Shown here: one piece after another, positions 11,210-22,349 of the stretch | Numbering within the stretch: position 1 is the first letter of the stretch | Layout of the letters: every line of letters begins with the position of its first letter | NCBI RefSeq assembly: GCF_914767665.1 | Contig: NC_059501.1 | Coordinates: 48,670,798-48,734,797, forward strand | Source of the DNA: Harmonia axyridis | Lineage: Eukaryota > Arthropoda > Insecta > Coleoptera > Coccinellidae | Reading direction: 5' to 3' | DNA length: 64,000 nt | Position numbers and translations under genes: made by a program | Notes under the pieces: generated by a model | The model's database searches: none | What the model was told of the DNA's origin: nothing | What the model saw: the letters and a program-made list of their open reading frames with translations, nothing else

Positions 11210-11590
11210 ATGCCGGCAATTAGACGTACAAACTCATGTTGCAGAACCCGTAATGCTGCAAGTCAAAGAAACACAAGAGCAAGTCAAACTGATAGCAACG
11301 TGAAACGCGGAATGAAGTTGAGCGGAATCGATGGAACCGGAACCAACAAAATAGAAGTGTTGCGTTTAACCCCTATAGAGCTGCATTTAATTATAACAAA
11401 GAAATTGACTACATTACAGTGAATATCGTTGCTATTGGACCAATGAACGTTGTTTTTCAATATTGCAAGGCATTTAAGTTCAAAAATGAAATCTTGAAAA
11501 TTAATGTTTTTCACATGGCCAGTTACATGTCGCCTGTTCCCGTGTCGGAATACCAACACTATTTATATACGCGCCAGAAAATAATACTAA
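11210..11590 (+). pseudogene. Helitron-associated first-ORF remnant
   Basis: The start MPAIRRTNSCCRTRNAASQ resembles the basic N-terminus of insect Helitron replicase proteins or their companion ORF, which begin with RRTN/RTRNA words. After a frame change, the peptide around 11390-11490 reads IGPMNVVFQYCKAF then KFKNE, matching the cysteine-containing segment that precedes the Helitron-like N domain. No Rep or helicase motifs follow. This is a short decayed fragment. Confidence 0.55.
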
Positions 11591-11701
11591 GAATATTGTG
11601 TATCATAAAGAATTAGAATAATAAACACTTGGTTTTTGGAATAATTTTGATTTATTAATATACCAAGTATATTAACTAACTATTATTAACTATATAGCTA
11701 A

Positions 11702-11719
11702 CGTAGACACGTGTCTACG
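11702..11719. repeat. 18-bp perfect palindrome
   Basis: CGTAGACACGTGTCTACG is a perfect palindrome, immediately left of the 30-bp inverted repeat that starts at 11722. Helitron 3' ends carry short hairpins, but the expected CTRR end is not seen after it. Confidence 0.7.
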
Positions 11720-11721
11720 GT

Positions 11722-11797
11722 TAGCGCTTCTCCTGAGGGCATGTCCAATATATAAAGCAAGGAAAAAGAATATTGGACATGCCCTCAGGAGAAGCGC

Positions 11798-11799
<2 letters not shown>
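11722..11799. repeat. 30-bp perfect inverted repeat next to (TA)n
   Basis: Arms 11722-11751 (TAGCGCTTCTCCTGAGGGC...) and 11770-11799 are exact reverse complements with an 18-base loop. The right arm runs directly into a (TA)n array. Other hairpins in this window have the same layout. Confidence 0.9.
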
Positions 11800-11828
<29 letters not shown>

Positions 11829-11985
11829 GTCACCGTATAGGGTATTGGTCCCACATCAGCCGGGTCAAGTTTGACCAAGACTAATGTAGGTTGTCGTCAG
11901 GAAGATTCTCACTATTCTTGCTGTCCAGAGCAATACTTCCTTCTGCGCTGTGTCAATAAGGTTTAGCTCGGCAATATATATATAT

Positions 11986-12039
<54 letters not shown>

Positions 12040-12045
12040 CATGAT

Positions 12046-12114
<69 letters not shown>

Positions 12115-12165
12115 AAATATATATATATATATAAAATATATATATATATATATATATATTCGGTT
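11800..12165. repeat. (TA)n arrays with an intervening retroposon-tail-like segment
   Basis: Short TA array at 11800-11820, then a T-run and GTCACCGTATAGGG-type sequence to about 11970, then a long array from 11976 to about 12160 broken by AACATGATCAAAA and AAA words. The T-run next to TA suggests a minus-strand retroposon tail inserted in TA repeats. Long apparent frames here (alternating Tyr-Ile) are artefacts of the repeat. Confidence 0.75.
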
Positions 12166-12190
12166 CAATGTTATTTACCTGCTTTTTAAT

Positions 12191-12272
12191 AGTTATTAAG
12201 GTTTCCTTTATTTGGATGTGTCAGGTTTTTAATGATGATATTTGTTTCATATAAGATATTTAATTAGACGTT
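12191..12272 (-). repeat. PLE-1 left inverted arm
   Basis: Reverse complement of 14271-14352. Its inner edge, AACGTCTAAT on the minus strand, falls at the GAAACGTC core of the hammerhead-like motif present only at the other end. Confidence 0.9.
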
Positions 12273-12276
12273 ACGA

Positions 12277-14038
12277 ATGAAGGTTGCACAGACACTAAAT
12301 TCACACATAAAAAATATAAAGGGACAAAAACAAAAACATAGCAAACAATTGACCGACTTTACCAAGACCAAAAAATTTTTCAAAGAACATAACGAATTAC
12401 TAATTACAAGAGCAGACAAGGGAAATAAGACAGTAATCATGACAAACACGGAATACGAAGAAAAAATGAGCAATTTGTTGAAAGATAATACCACATACAT
12501 TAAGACCAAACGAGACATGACGCTAACATTAGAAAAACAAAACAACAAAATAGTAAAAAATTGGAAAGAAAAAGGATTCATATCAGAAATTGATCACAAA
12601 ACATTAACAATACACAACAGCAAAACACCAAAAATATACGGATTACCCAAAATCCACAAAGAAGGAAATCCTTTACGACCAATAGTTTCTTGTGTCCAAT
12701 CTCCATTATACCATCTTTCAAAATATTTAGCGGGAATACTAACACACACAACTGGAAATAATGAATACTACATAAAGAACTCAATACATCTGAAAGAACA
12801 ATTAAATAAATTGAAAATTGACAAAAATAATAAACTGTATTCACTTGATGTAGTATCTTTATATACAAATATCCCTATCGAGTTAGTAAAAGAAACGATA
12901 AAAGAAAGATGGCACCAATTAACATCCCACACAGAAATACCTGAAGACGAATTCACGGAAACGACTCAACTAATAATTAATAACAGCTACTTTCAATATA
13001 GAGATGAATTTTACAAACAAGTAAAGGGAGTAGCCATGGGAACCCCAATTTCAAGTGTGATTGCACAGAGTGTAATGGAACACATAGAACAAAAAATTAT
13101 GTCGAAATACAACAACAAAGCGTTCTTCAGAAGATATGTTGATGATTGTCTCCTAATTACCACACCAACAACTATGCAACACATACTACAAGATTTCAAC
13201 GGTGCTCATACACTATTACAATTTACAATTGAAGAAGAAAAAGACAGAACATTGGACTTCTTAGACATGATACTAATCAACAGAGACAACAAAATACTTA
13301 CAAAATGGAAAAATAAAAAACAAAACTCCGACCGCATCCTGGACTATTATTCTAACCACCACACCGGACAAATACGAGGCACAATAATTGGATATATTGA
13401 CAGAGCACTTAAACTGACATCACCGGAATTGAGACCAAAAATAATAATAGAATTAAAAGAACGATTAATTAAGAACAATTACCCTACAAAGATGACTACA
13501 CCTCTAATAAACGAGAGAATACATAGACTTTACAACCTGAGAACAACTGAAGAAAATAAAGAACAAAAAACACGAATACCAATTCCCTACACCAAAAATT
13601 TGTCTCATAAAATCACAAAAATATTAAAACCTCATAACATTGAATTAGTCCACAAACCTCAAAACCAATTGAAGGAGATCTTCACAAAATTAAAAAATTC
13701 AACACCTAAATCTAAAAAGTCTAATGTTGTTTATAGTATTCCGTGCAAGGACTGTGATAAGCAATATATCGGACAGACATCACAGAGATTACACGACAGA
13801 CTCAACGCTCATAAATACACGAAAAACGCAACAACGGCACTAAACAAACATAAAAAAACAAAAAAACATGAATTCGACTATGACGAAACGAAAACAGAGA
13901 GAAATATGGGAGATGATACACATACAATCGAACTTAGAAACAACAGTAAACGATAGACAAGACGTAAAACAACTTAGTCAATTCTATGTACCACTTCTTA
14001 AAAAACCAACACAACAAAAAGAAAAACACAAGACCTAA
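12277..14038 (+). CDS. Penelope-like reverse transcriptase with GIY-YIG endonuclease (one frameshift)
   Basis: The open frame runs to 13956 (559 aa). Early residues carry the PLE words TRADKGNKTVIM and YGLPKIHKEG. LYSLDVVSLYTNIP holds the first catalytic Asp, VKGVAMGTPIS the next motif, and FRRYVDDCLL near residue 286 the catalytic pair. The C-terminal endonuclease begins VVYSIPCKDCDKQYIGQTSQ (about residue 485) and continues with RLHDRLNAHK. A frameshift near 13900 moves the true C-terminus (LSQFYVPLLKKP) to another frame ending at 14036-14038. Up to about 200 N-terminal residues typical of PLEs are absent, so the protein is probably not functional although the RT core looks intact. Confidence 0.9.
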
Positions 14039-14240
14039 AACATGACACATATCAGGGAAGACTGACTGACATTCGTATTCCAACATTGTAATTTGACGAG
14101 AAATTGAAGGTGAGATACATTTTATTTTAATTAACTTATTTGTGATGTAAAATGATTATATATACTATTCTAAATGTTTGTGTTCTTTTACAGGCTCAAT
14201 TTTAATTAATTTGTATATTGTGAACAATCTAATTTTTATT

Positions 14241-14281
14241 ATTATTACTGAAGAAGGAGAGACTCTCCGAAACGTCTAATT
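14241..14281 (+). ncRNA. hammerhead-ribozyme-like motif of PLE-1
   Basis: CTGAAGA (14248-14254), one extra A, a stem GGAGA/TCTCC with a 3-base loop, then GAAACGTC (14269-14276). Helix I can form between ATTA upstream and TAAT directly after GTC. Helix III would be the self-complementary ACGT, so cleavage would need a dimer, as reported for minimal hammerheads of metazoan PLEs. The extra A after CTGAAGA is also present in the two other copies found here. Confidence 0.7.
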
Positions 14282-14352
14282 AAATATCTTATATGAAACA
14301 AATATCATCATTAAAAACCTGACACATCCAAATAAAGGAAACCTTAATAACT
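14271..14352 (+). repeat. PLE-1 right inverted arm
   Basis: Pairs with 12191-12272. It begins inside the hammerhead core (AACGTC) and ends at the junction with a short (TA)n array. Confidence 0.9.
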
Positions 14353-14408
14353 ATATATATATATATATATAGGAAATTCAGTGATACACTTTTATATCAT
14401 CCAAGCTT

Positions 14409-14467
<59 letters not shown>

Positions 14468-14494
14468 ACAATTTTAATTCCCAATATACAACAA
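14353..14494. repeat. (TA)n arrays and a fragment of another PLE end
   Basis: TA arrays at about 14352-14370 and 14413-14466 flank a short piece containing ATCCAAGCTTTCG. On the minus strand this reads CGAAAGCTTGG, the 3' half of the hammerhead-like motif also seen complete at 23384-23425. It is cut exactly where the TA array begins. Confidence 0.6.
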
Positions 14495-14560
14495 TAGTTA
14501 TAAGTATGATAAGGGGTGTGGGAAAATTGATAAGCCCATCCAAGTCTAAGGCAGCAGAAT

Positions 14561-15256
14561 ATGAGGTTATTGTTACAATTGATGCTAGAGAATGGATACC
14601 CAAAGAGGTTGTTGTCCAGATTGATATACAATACCACTCCTTCGAGACAGCCAACGAATGGAGAGAGGGGCGCATCCACCACTGTGGACACTGAGAACGT
14701 AGATAGAATTCTTTACTCTTCTATTCCCCTAATAAATGGTATGACTAATGCATTAATTAACCTCCTAAAGACCACACAAATTAAATTGATTCCGAAATCT
14801 TATTTTAAAATTGACAGACTATACAGTCGAGTGAAAGATAGGATGACTGTTGATAATATGAGTGGTGTGGTGTATTGTATTCCATGTTCAATATGTAGTG
14901 AGGTGTATATTGGTCAGACATCTCAGCTTTTGAAGAGAAGGATTGCTCAACACAAGAGCGACATCAAGAATCCAAATAAGATTTGTGCCCTAGCAGACCA
15001 TACCCGGGACAAAGATCACCCAATGGATTATGATTCCACCAAAATTCTTGAATGTGCAGTTAGTGGAAAGAAAAGATGTTTCTTAGAGATGTACCATATT
15101 AAACGACACACTTGTTCTATGAATTACAGAAGGGATGTAAACAATATTAGCTCCATCTATACTTATTTGATTCATTATGACCAGTTTGGTGGCAGAGAAT
15201 TGGACGGATCAAATGGAATGAATATTTTCACAAGTTCTACAGTCGGGATAACGTAA
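14561..15256 (+). pseudogene. PLE-2 C-terminal fragment with GIY-YIG endonuclease
   Basis: The recognisable part starts around 14700 (NVDRILYSS). The endonuclease begins GVVYCIPCSICSEVYIGQTS and continues LKRRIAQHKSD, ADHTRDKDHPMDYD and KRCFLEMYHIKRH, the catalytic GIY-YIG module with the downstream Glu-containing block. The first 45 or so codons run through the inverted arm and are probably not native. No RT motif precedes it. Confidence 0.8.
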
Positions 15257-15691
15257 TAATGAAATCTGTGTTCCGGACTATTTCTGTGAGAGGGGATTGG
15301 ATTCGGTTCATGGAGTCTTTCAATAATCGCATTTGTTCTGAGTTCGGTGAGAGTGAATTACTGCGACCAAGTGTGATTTAATGCTATTCTATGTTTCAAT
15401 TGTCATGTGCGTGTATTCTGTGGCAAGTTTGGTTGACAACGTTTTTGACAACCTCTCATTTTGTTGATTTTTCTGTTTACCTTATTTACATATGATAATT
15501 GATTTCTACTCTTGTGCTAACGAAATATCAGATCTTTTTTCGCTAAATTTGTTGATGTTCTTGTTCATTGCTTTCTTGAGAGCTATTGATTTGTGTTCAA
15601 ATAAGATCTTTACAACTCTGTATTTCGGTATGTACTATTTTTACATGTTTTGTGATTGCCATGTTTTTGACTGTTTTCTATTGCTATTGTA

Positions 15692-15733
15692 GAGTCCTGA
15701 AGAAGGTCCCCATCGGGATCGAAACGTCGACTA
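15692..15733 (+). ncRNA. hammerhead-ribozyme-like motif of PLE-2
   Basis: AGTC, CTGAAGA (15697-15703), extra A, stem GGTCCC/GGGATC with loop CATC, GAAAC (15721-15725), GTC, then GACT. AGTC and GACT form helix I; ACGT is the self-complementary helix III. All core positions of a minimal dimeric hammerhead are present, again with one extra A before stem II. Confidence 0.75.
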
Positions 15734-15797
15734 AATGAAATAAAGAAGAGTGAAATTATAACACTTATCAATTTTCCCACACCCCTTATCATACTTA

Positions 15798-15928
<131 letters not shown>

Positions 15929-16199
15929 GGTGAGTCTTTGACTTGTACATATATTTTAACCGTAGATTCTTGAGGTCAAAAGAAACACTTTTTCCATTTA
16001 CCATTTTTTCCGATTCGGCTCGGTAGAGAAGATATGGCATTTTAAGTTTTCATAATGAGCTATGCCGAACCTGGAAATCAGCCCACTGAAGTTTTCCCAA
16101 GCATAAATTTATACCATTTGAACTTTGGAAATGGGTTACTATATCAGCAAAACAAGCATAAACTCACTTTTTCCATTCCCTTTGGTGACCGAAGTATTA

Positions 16200-18650
16200 T
16201 TTTCAATATAATAAATGAGTTATAGAAATTTCGTGGGAGATAAATATGTTGATTATTTTTCTCTTGATTTCTATTTTATATTCGATAATAATAAAAAATT
16301 CAGCTTGCAACCACCCATATTTAATCTGATATTCATATCCAAACATTTATTTTCGCTTTTTCACTTCGTTTCGTACAAGAGTTACCAATTCATATAACCT
16401 TTCATTTTCATAAAGGTAAATAAACATAAATGATAATCATCTGTGGACTTCCCACGTTGCCAAGTTTACAATCACAAAACACTATAATGACAAAAAACCT
16501 ACAGAATAATAAGCTAAATCTATGTACCTATGAATACTAATCATCTCGCATCTGTAATGTGATGTTTAAAGGTTATGTTATGTTTTGTCAATAAAATTCA
16601 AGAAACCCAACAAACGGTTGAAGTTTTGTACATTACTAGAAATTTGGGCTAATTGAGTATATTTTGTTATCTAGAGGTCAGCAAAAAAGTGGTATTCAAA
16701 CCAGTGTTCAATTTGAATTCTTATTATCATGGGATCAGTGAGAAAAGTTTTAAATTTTTAGGGTAGCAAGAAGTGTAAGAACGCTTGCATTTTGGATTGA
16801 ATGAACCCAGAATACTTTATCTAAGTACCTACACAATAACTTAGCTCGAAAATGAAAAGGCAGTCTCATGAATGGGTTTATGTGGAAGATGGAATCACCT
16901 CTGTATCACACAGAGGTAATTTTGTGATGGAAAAATTCCGATTTTATCTTGTTAAAAATAACAGTAGTATAAGGAGGAATAAATAATTTCCAGAAGGAAT
17001 TGAATTTTTTTCCTTTTTCACCCTAGAAGCTTATAAGTTTCATGAATCTTCAATATTCCATTATTGATTAATTATTGATCTTGATTTTTGTATTAACAAT
17101 GAAATGGTGGTATTCAATATGAATATCCACTATTGAATATTCTGCTTCTTTCAACTCACTGAAGTTTTTCATTTATTTTCACGTTAAAACAATTTTGGCC
17201 CTCTTAAAAGTATGTCAATCAAATGTTCTAGGATGAAATTATCGAATAACAAATGAAATTTTAGGATGTATTGTTATGTATCGATGAAAGCTCAGAAGAC
17301 TGGAAGAAGATTATAGTAATGTTTGGTAGCAGCAGTTTTTAATGGGATTTCAGATCTTGATTGGTGTTATTTTATAAGGAGCCTAGTTTGTGAAAATTCA
17401 CTTGAAAATGAGTTTCGATCAGAATTATTCAAAATAGAATATTAACTGTAATGAAATATCTTCATATTATAGGGCTGTGCCAAAGCTCAGTAATTTGTTA
17501 TCATGAAAATATTTGAAATCCTTTTCTTCTTAGTGTTCACTAATGCCAATATTCTGTCTGAAAATTTGATACCCAATAGGTAACTCCAAAAAATGCTTTC
17601 GAGTACTTTCGATAATAAAGAAGCACTTAGTCTTTCCTTAATATTATCAATGTTATAATCAACATCTTCGAAAATTTTATTTTCCTGAAGATGGTAGAAT
17701 GGTATTCGGCTAGAAAAAAGGAAGTACAACGTACAAGTAAATTTACTTGTTTGTTATCGAACAGATAGACTGAAAATATTATGAAACTTCCCAACAATTA
17801 TGTAATCTTTTTTTTTTTCACATATCAACTTCCTACATGTAAAATAAATTTTGAATTCTTGTAAGGTATACCTTTCTTTCAAAAGTACTCAATAAACTGA
17901 AGCTTTTGATGAACTTATCGAAAGATTAACAGTGACTTGAAATCATGTATTATTGCCAAATCCACTCTTTTACTATAAATCCAGTATTCAAAATAGAAAA
18001 ATATTTCTCTTGTGCCCCACAGTAGGTATACAACATTCAAAGCAATTTGAAATAAAGATTTTTCATTACTGAAACAAAAAACTGCATATCAAAAAACAGG
18101 AATTGAAGTAGAAACTACCATAATAATAAATTGTCTTTATTTTCATTTAATTTATAAATAACCAGGTTTAACATTTTTTACTCTTATACTTCTTACGTAG
18201 ATTCATTTAGCTTCAGATGGATTGTGCGAAATAAAAAACATTCAATAATTATTAAATTAGGCCTGCCATTATTCGAATTCATTCTCAATAATTCCTGATC
18301 TCAGATGTATTCATTATATTATTATAATATCTATAAACCAGGGACAGTAACTACAAACTATGTATATGCCTTAAAATATCAATAGCTATTGATTCTGAAA
18401 CATATGGATTGGATTAGTACATGTACTAGATAATAGGATAGGATCTGCGTTAATGGTGAAATCAGTGACTTTGAAATTATTTTTCAGTACATCGATGAGT
18501 ATGAAGTTTGAATAAATATTCATTACAGAACTAGTGCTTCACTTATTCAAGTAGTTGAATTTATCAACAGAATCATTGTATTGTAGATTTTTGGTTATTT
18601 CAATTAATTAATTTACTTTTCCATTCATTATATGAATTATCATTATATTG
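16200..18650. other. AT-rich stretch with no recognised gene
   Basis: Short frames only, with no domain words and no clear repeats. It lies inside the apparent mariner-like element and may be foreign DNA caught between its ends. Confidence 0.5.
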
Positions 18651-18653
18651 ATA

Positions 18654-19079
18654 TTATATTGATATTATTATCAAACTGTTTCCGGTTTGATTTAATTTGA
18701 AGGGGTTCAAGATTCTCTTTAAATACAGGTCATCTGAAACTTCTCTGTACCTAGTGGGAATCATCTTCACGAAGGAAAATCGTCGTCCAATTAAATTCAT
18801 TATGGTGTTTTTCTGAATGATTCGATGAATTATTAGGAGATCTGAAAAAATACAATAATTATTCAATATATTATTTATATTATATAACTTAGTAACTTAC
18901 TTACGCCGAACTATGTTGTTTCTTATTGAAACATAAAATATTTTCGAATCATATATCGAATTATTCCATTTGTTTGCCAAACATAACCACAATTCTTCGA
19001 GATTTCTCAAATTTTCAGTTTGGCCATGCGCATAGAGTAATAAACTCTGAGGCCATGCGCAATAGTTCAAATCGTTCAT
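18654..19079 (-). CDS. possible two-exon small gene, function unknown
   Basis: Minus strand. Exon A starts MNDLNYCAWPQSLLLYAHG at 19079 and runs to a good donor (C|GTAAGT) at about 18907. A short intron of about 60 bases ends in TTTTTTCAG at about 18846. Exon B continues in frame and includes MNLIGRRFSFVKMIP and RYREVSDDLYLKRIL before a stop at 18654. Together they give about 120 residues. I do not recognise the protein; it has no signal peptide or known domain that I can see. The good splice sites and joined frame argue for a real or recently real gene; its place inside a transposon-rich tract argues for caution. Confidence 0.3.
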
Positions 19080-19496
19080 AACATACGGTAATCTAGCATA
19101 TTATGATTTATTTTATTATACAAAATTCGATTTAACATTTCGGATGATACTAATTATTACATTTAATGAAATTCATAATAAAATAAATTTATTAATTCAT
19201 AAATTTGATGGTTTGTTTAAAAAATTATTCGAGATTCTTCTATGTTGATCGGTCATGCGCATAGAATGATCCGAAAAAAATTGAAATTCGAATTTATGGT
19301 ATCATGATTTCTGTTGCTTTGTTTAATGTAAATGATAAGTATTAAGTGTATTTAGTTTGTTACGTGTTACCTAAGTGCGTTTAACTTGTTAAGTGTTAAG
19401 TGTGTTTAGTTTGTTTAGTGTAAAGTGTTTGTTTGTGAAGTTCTTTAAGTGTGTTAAGTGGAAATTAGCAGAATGTATTCTCAGTAGACGGTAGAT

Positions 19497-19893
19497 ATGT
19501 TGGAATGCTATTTCACAAATGGAAAAATAGCGAGAAGAGCTAAAGAAGCTTATGGAAGGCTGTTTCCAAATAGGAGACAGCCAAATGAGAGAACTTTCGT
19601 AAGGATTGTTCAAAGATTGCGTGATCATGGAACCCTCGCTATCAACATGGTGGTTAATGGCCGAATGCGATCAAGAGCTATGGATGATGTTCTAGATGAC
19701 GTGCAACAGCACCCCGAAACAAGTACGAGACGTCTCGCATTGCCCATACCATATTCAAAAGGTACAAGCTTTATTGCCGACGGATTTACTAAAAAGAATT
19801 GAATTTTCTCAATGGGTGAGCTTTTTCAAATCACTTCATTTTCAAACTAAGTCGGCTGGTTCCCTCACTTGTCAATGCAAATTCAGTGTTTGA
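19497..19893 (+). pseudogene. mariner-like transposase N-terminal fragment
   Basis: From ATG at 19497 the peptide reads MLECYFTNGKIARRAKEAYG, RLFPNRRQPNERTFVRIVQRL and later PETSTRRLA, the two helix-turn-helix DNA-binding blocks of this mariner group. A frameshift at about 19740 leads to PYHIQKVQALLPTDLLKRIEF, the link to the catalytic domain. Nothing recognisable follows; the DDD/E triad is missing, so the copy is dead. Confidence 0.75.
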
Positions 19894-20448
19894 ATCCATG
19901 ATTTTTGACCTGACAACGTAGCAAATATTCATTTCTGTGAGTCTTTTCTATCAGAGTTGCAATTAGCCAAAGTACCCAATTTTTTGAATTTCACAGATTT
20001 TTTTTTTTTTTAACACATTACTCGAAAACGGCTCCATATACGAGAAAATATGAAGAATACTTTTATTTTTCAAATTAGCTAAATATCTTCCAATGAACGT
20101 CCTAGTTACTTTTAAGAGTTCGGTTCTTTGAATTTCTGGTATTTTTATGAGATGAAGTGTTCATAATGAAGAAACGGGGAGATGTGGATAAAATTTTGTG
20201 TACGGAGAAGATTCATCACATACATGAAAAACTATTTCCCGAAATTCATTTTTTTCTATTCAACCATTTCCGAGATATAACGGAAAATGACATTTTTTTA
20301 TCGATTTTCAACAGCCTGTATCTTTTTAACCGGGCCGAATCGGAAAGAATGGTAAATGAAAAAAGGGTTTCTATTGACCTCAGGAATCTTCGGTTGAAAT
20401 ATATGTACAAGTCAAAGACTCACCCTGTATATGAATTATTAACATGAT

Positions 20449-20453
<5 letters not shown>

Positions 20454-20542
<89 letters not shown>

Positions 20543-20545
20543 GTT
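20454..20545. repeat. (TA)n array
   Basis: TA array between the word AACATGATCAAAA and the ATTCGTTAGACG hairpin module. Confidence 0.95.
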
Positions 20546-20556
20546 AGACGTTGGTT

Positions 20557-20696
20557 TGTCTTCGCTCTGTTCATTCAATGTTGTTTTTGAATTTTTGTCT
20601 ATTATTATTGCTCTCCTTTGACAGTGTCTGCATGCTGGAGAGCAATAATAATAGACAAAAACTCAAAAACAACATTGAATGAACAGAGCGAAGACA
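20557..20696. repeat. foldback hairpin module, copy A
   Basis: Arms 20557-20616 and 20637-20696 (TGTCTTCGCTCTGTTCATTC...) are near-perfect reverse complements with a 20-base loop. The same module recurs at 22618-22793 and 22876-23015. In copy A and copy C one outer edge joins the GGTGAGTG/CACTCACC word that also ends the mariner-like element. Confidence 0.9.
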
Positions 20697-20752
20697 CTCA
20701 CCCTGTATATGAATTATCAACATGATCAAAATATATATATATATATATATAT

Positions 20753-20858
20753 ATCGTGAATCTTTAAGGGAATTCGACTGATAAGAAGGATTTCAGTTTT
20801 ACTCTTTATTCATACCAAGCTTTCGGAACGATATTTATAGTACGACTGTTATCTGGAG

Positions 20859-20861
<3 letters not shown>
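20753..20861. repeat. PLE-end module, short version
   Basis: Starts TCGTGAATCTTTAAGGG and ends GTTATCTGGAGACAA between TA arrays. It is the same as 23327-23486 but lacks about 60-85 internal bases holding most of the hammerhead-like motif. The remaining AAGCTTTCGGAAC is the motif's 3' part on the minus strand. Confidence 0.7.
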
Positions 20862-20911
<50 letters not shown>

Positions 20912-20913
<2 letters not shown>

Positions 20914-22295
20914 GGTGTCCCAAGGTGAGTGGCCTATTAGATTATTATGGAAACTATTGATGGTAAAGATTTCAAATTTTGTGGATAGATATTTGGCCAT
21001 GTAAGGTACATTTTTGAAATAATTTCACATTTCCAGTGTTGCCGGATGTACGACAATTTGGCAACAACTTTCTTATTTTAAATGGGACATCGGTATTTCT
21101 ATTTTTTTTATGATACTCCATAAAGTATCAAATCTATTCACTCTTACTTTCTCATCCCCATCTTTAACGGTTTTTGAGTTATTAATTATTTTTCGAAATT
21201 TTAGATCATATTGGCGTATTACGAAAATGACTCTAGTTCGCTCAATATTTGAGATTTAAGTAAGAAATTTTGCAAGTCGTCAGATATTGATCTGATCTGT
21301 ATCACAGCTTTTGAATTATGGTTGTCAATAATACAGGACGGACCAAAAAAAATCATCATTTGCCAAGTTACAAAATTGTAAAAAAGTCTATTTTTTCAAA
21401 TTAGACACCTAGTATATTTTTCAGTTTTTGGAATCAGTACAACACACTCTACAATTTCTCTATTCACGTCCCTATACCTATCTCAACTGGATTCCGAGTT
21501 ATATGCGTTTATTAGATTTCACATTGATTCAATAAGCGTTTATTTCTTTTGTATTGTTATTTTCTCTTATGTCGTTCATAGATCGATATATCAATGAATC
21601 AGTTCAATCCATAAATGTCAAAATAAACAATTATTGCCTAACAGGTGTTTTGTTCCGAGGTTTTTCTATAAATAATGGCTCAAGAAAGATTACGCATATA
21701 ACGCATATAACTCGGAATCCAGTTGAGATAGGTATAGGGACGTGAATAGAAAAATTGTAGAGTGTGTTGTACTGATTCCAAAAATTGAAAAATAAACTAG
21801 GTGTCTAATTTGAAAAAATAGACTTTTTTACAATTTTGTAACTTGGCAAATGATGATTTTTTTTGGTCCGTCCTGTATTATTGACAACCATAATTCAAAA
21901 GCAGTGATACAGATCAGATCAATATCTAACGACTTGCAAAATTTCTGACTTAAATCTCAAATATTGAGCGAACTAGAGTCATTTTCGTAATACGCCAATA
22001 TGATCTAAAATTTCTAAAAATAATTAATAACTCAAAAACCGTTGAAGATAGGGATGGAAAAGTAAGAGTGAATAGATTTGATATTTTATGGAGTATCATA
22101 AAAAAATAGAAATACCTGATGTCCCATTTAAAATAAGAAAGTTGTTGCCAAATTGTCGTACATCCGGCAACACTGGAAATGTGAAATTATTTTAAAAATG
22201 TACCTTACATGGCCAAATATCTATCCACAAAATTTGAAATCTTTACCATCAATAGTTTCCATAATAATCTAATAGGCCACTCACCTTGGGACACC

Positions 22296-22298
<3 letters not shown>
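20912..22298. mobile_element. palindromic MITE with roughly 600-bp terminal inverted repeats
   Basis: The left arm CGGGTGTCCCAAGGTGAG... (20912 to about 21520) and the right arm (about 21690-22298) are long inverted copies that remain alignable to the centre. Only about 170 bases lie between them, with no transposase. Both ends lie in TA arrays, fitting a TA target. Arm features such as TTTTTTCAAATTAGACACC resemble the subterminal words of the mariner TIRs in this window. Confidence 0.85.
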
Positions 22299-22344
<46 letters not shown>

Positions 22345-22349
22345 TTTTT
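22299..22349. repeat. (TA)n followed by a poly-T run
   Basis: TA array to about 22326 and then about 23 T residues. A poly-T next to TA suggests the 3' tail of a minus-strand retroposon. Confidence 0.9.

Larger units (their letters stand above)
12191..14352 (+). mobile_element. Penelope-like element PLE-1 bounded by 82-bp inverted repeats
   Basis: The unit consists of an inverted arm (12191-12272), a Penelope RT with GIY-YIG endonuclease, a hammerhead-like motif and the second arm (14271-14352). The arms are exact reverse complements as far as I can read. (TA)n arrays abut both outer ends. PLEs are retroelements with a telomerase-related RT; terminal repeats in direct or inverted arrangement and 5' truncation are known for them. 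The RT N-terminus is missing here. Confidence 0.88.

Noticed and set aside
11702..11719. Helitron 3' terminus
   Set aside because: The palindrome fits a terminal hairpin, but no CTRR end or A/T insertion site could be shown.
11953..12168. Long open frames of alternating Tyr and Ile (also at 14392, 15801, 20380, 20806, 22286)
   Set aside because: They are translations of (TA)n repeats and have no coding support.
12264..13199. Minus-strand hydrophobic frames across the PLE-1 RT
   Set aside because: Shadows of the AT-rich PLE coding strand; hydrophobicity comes from reverse-complemented Lys/Asn codons.
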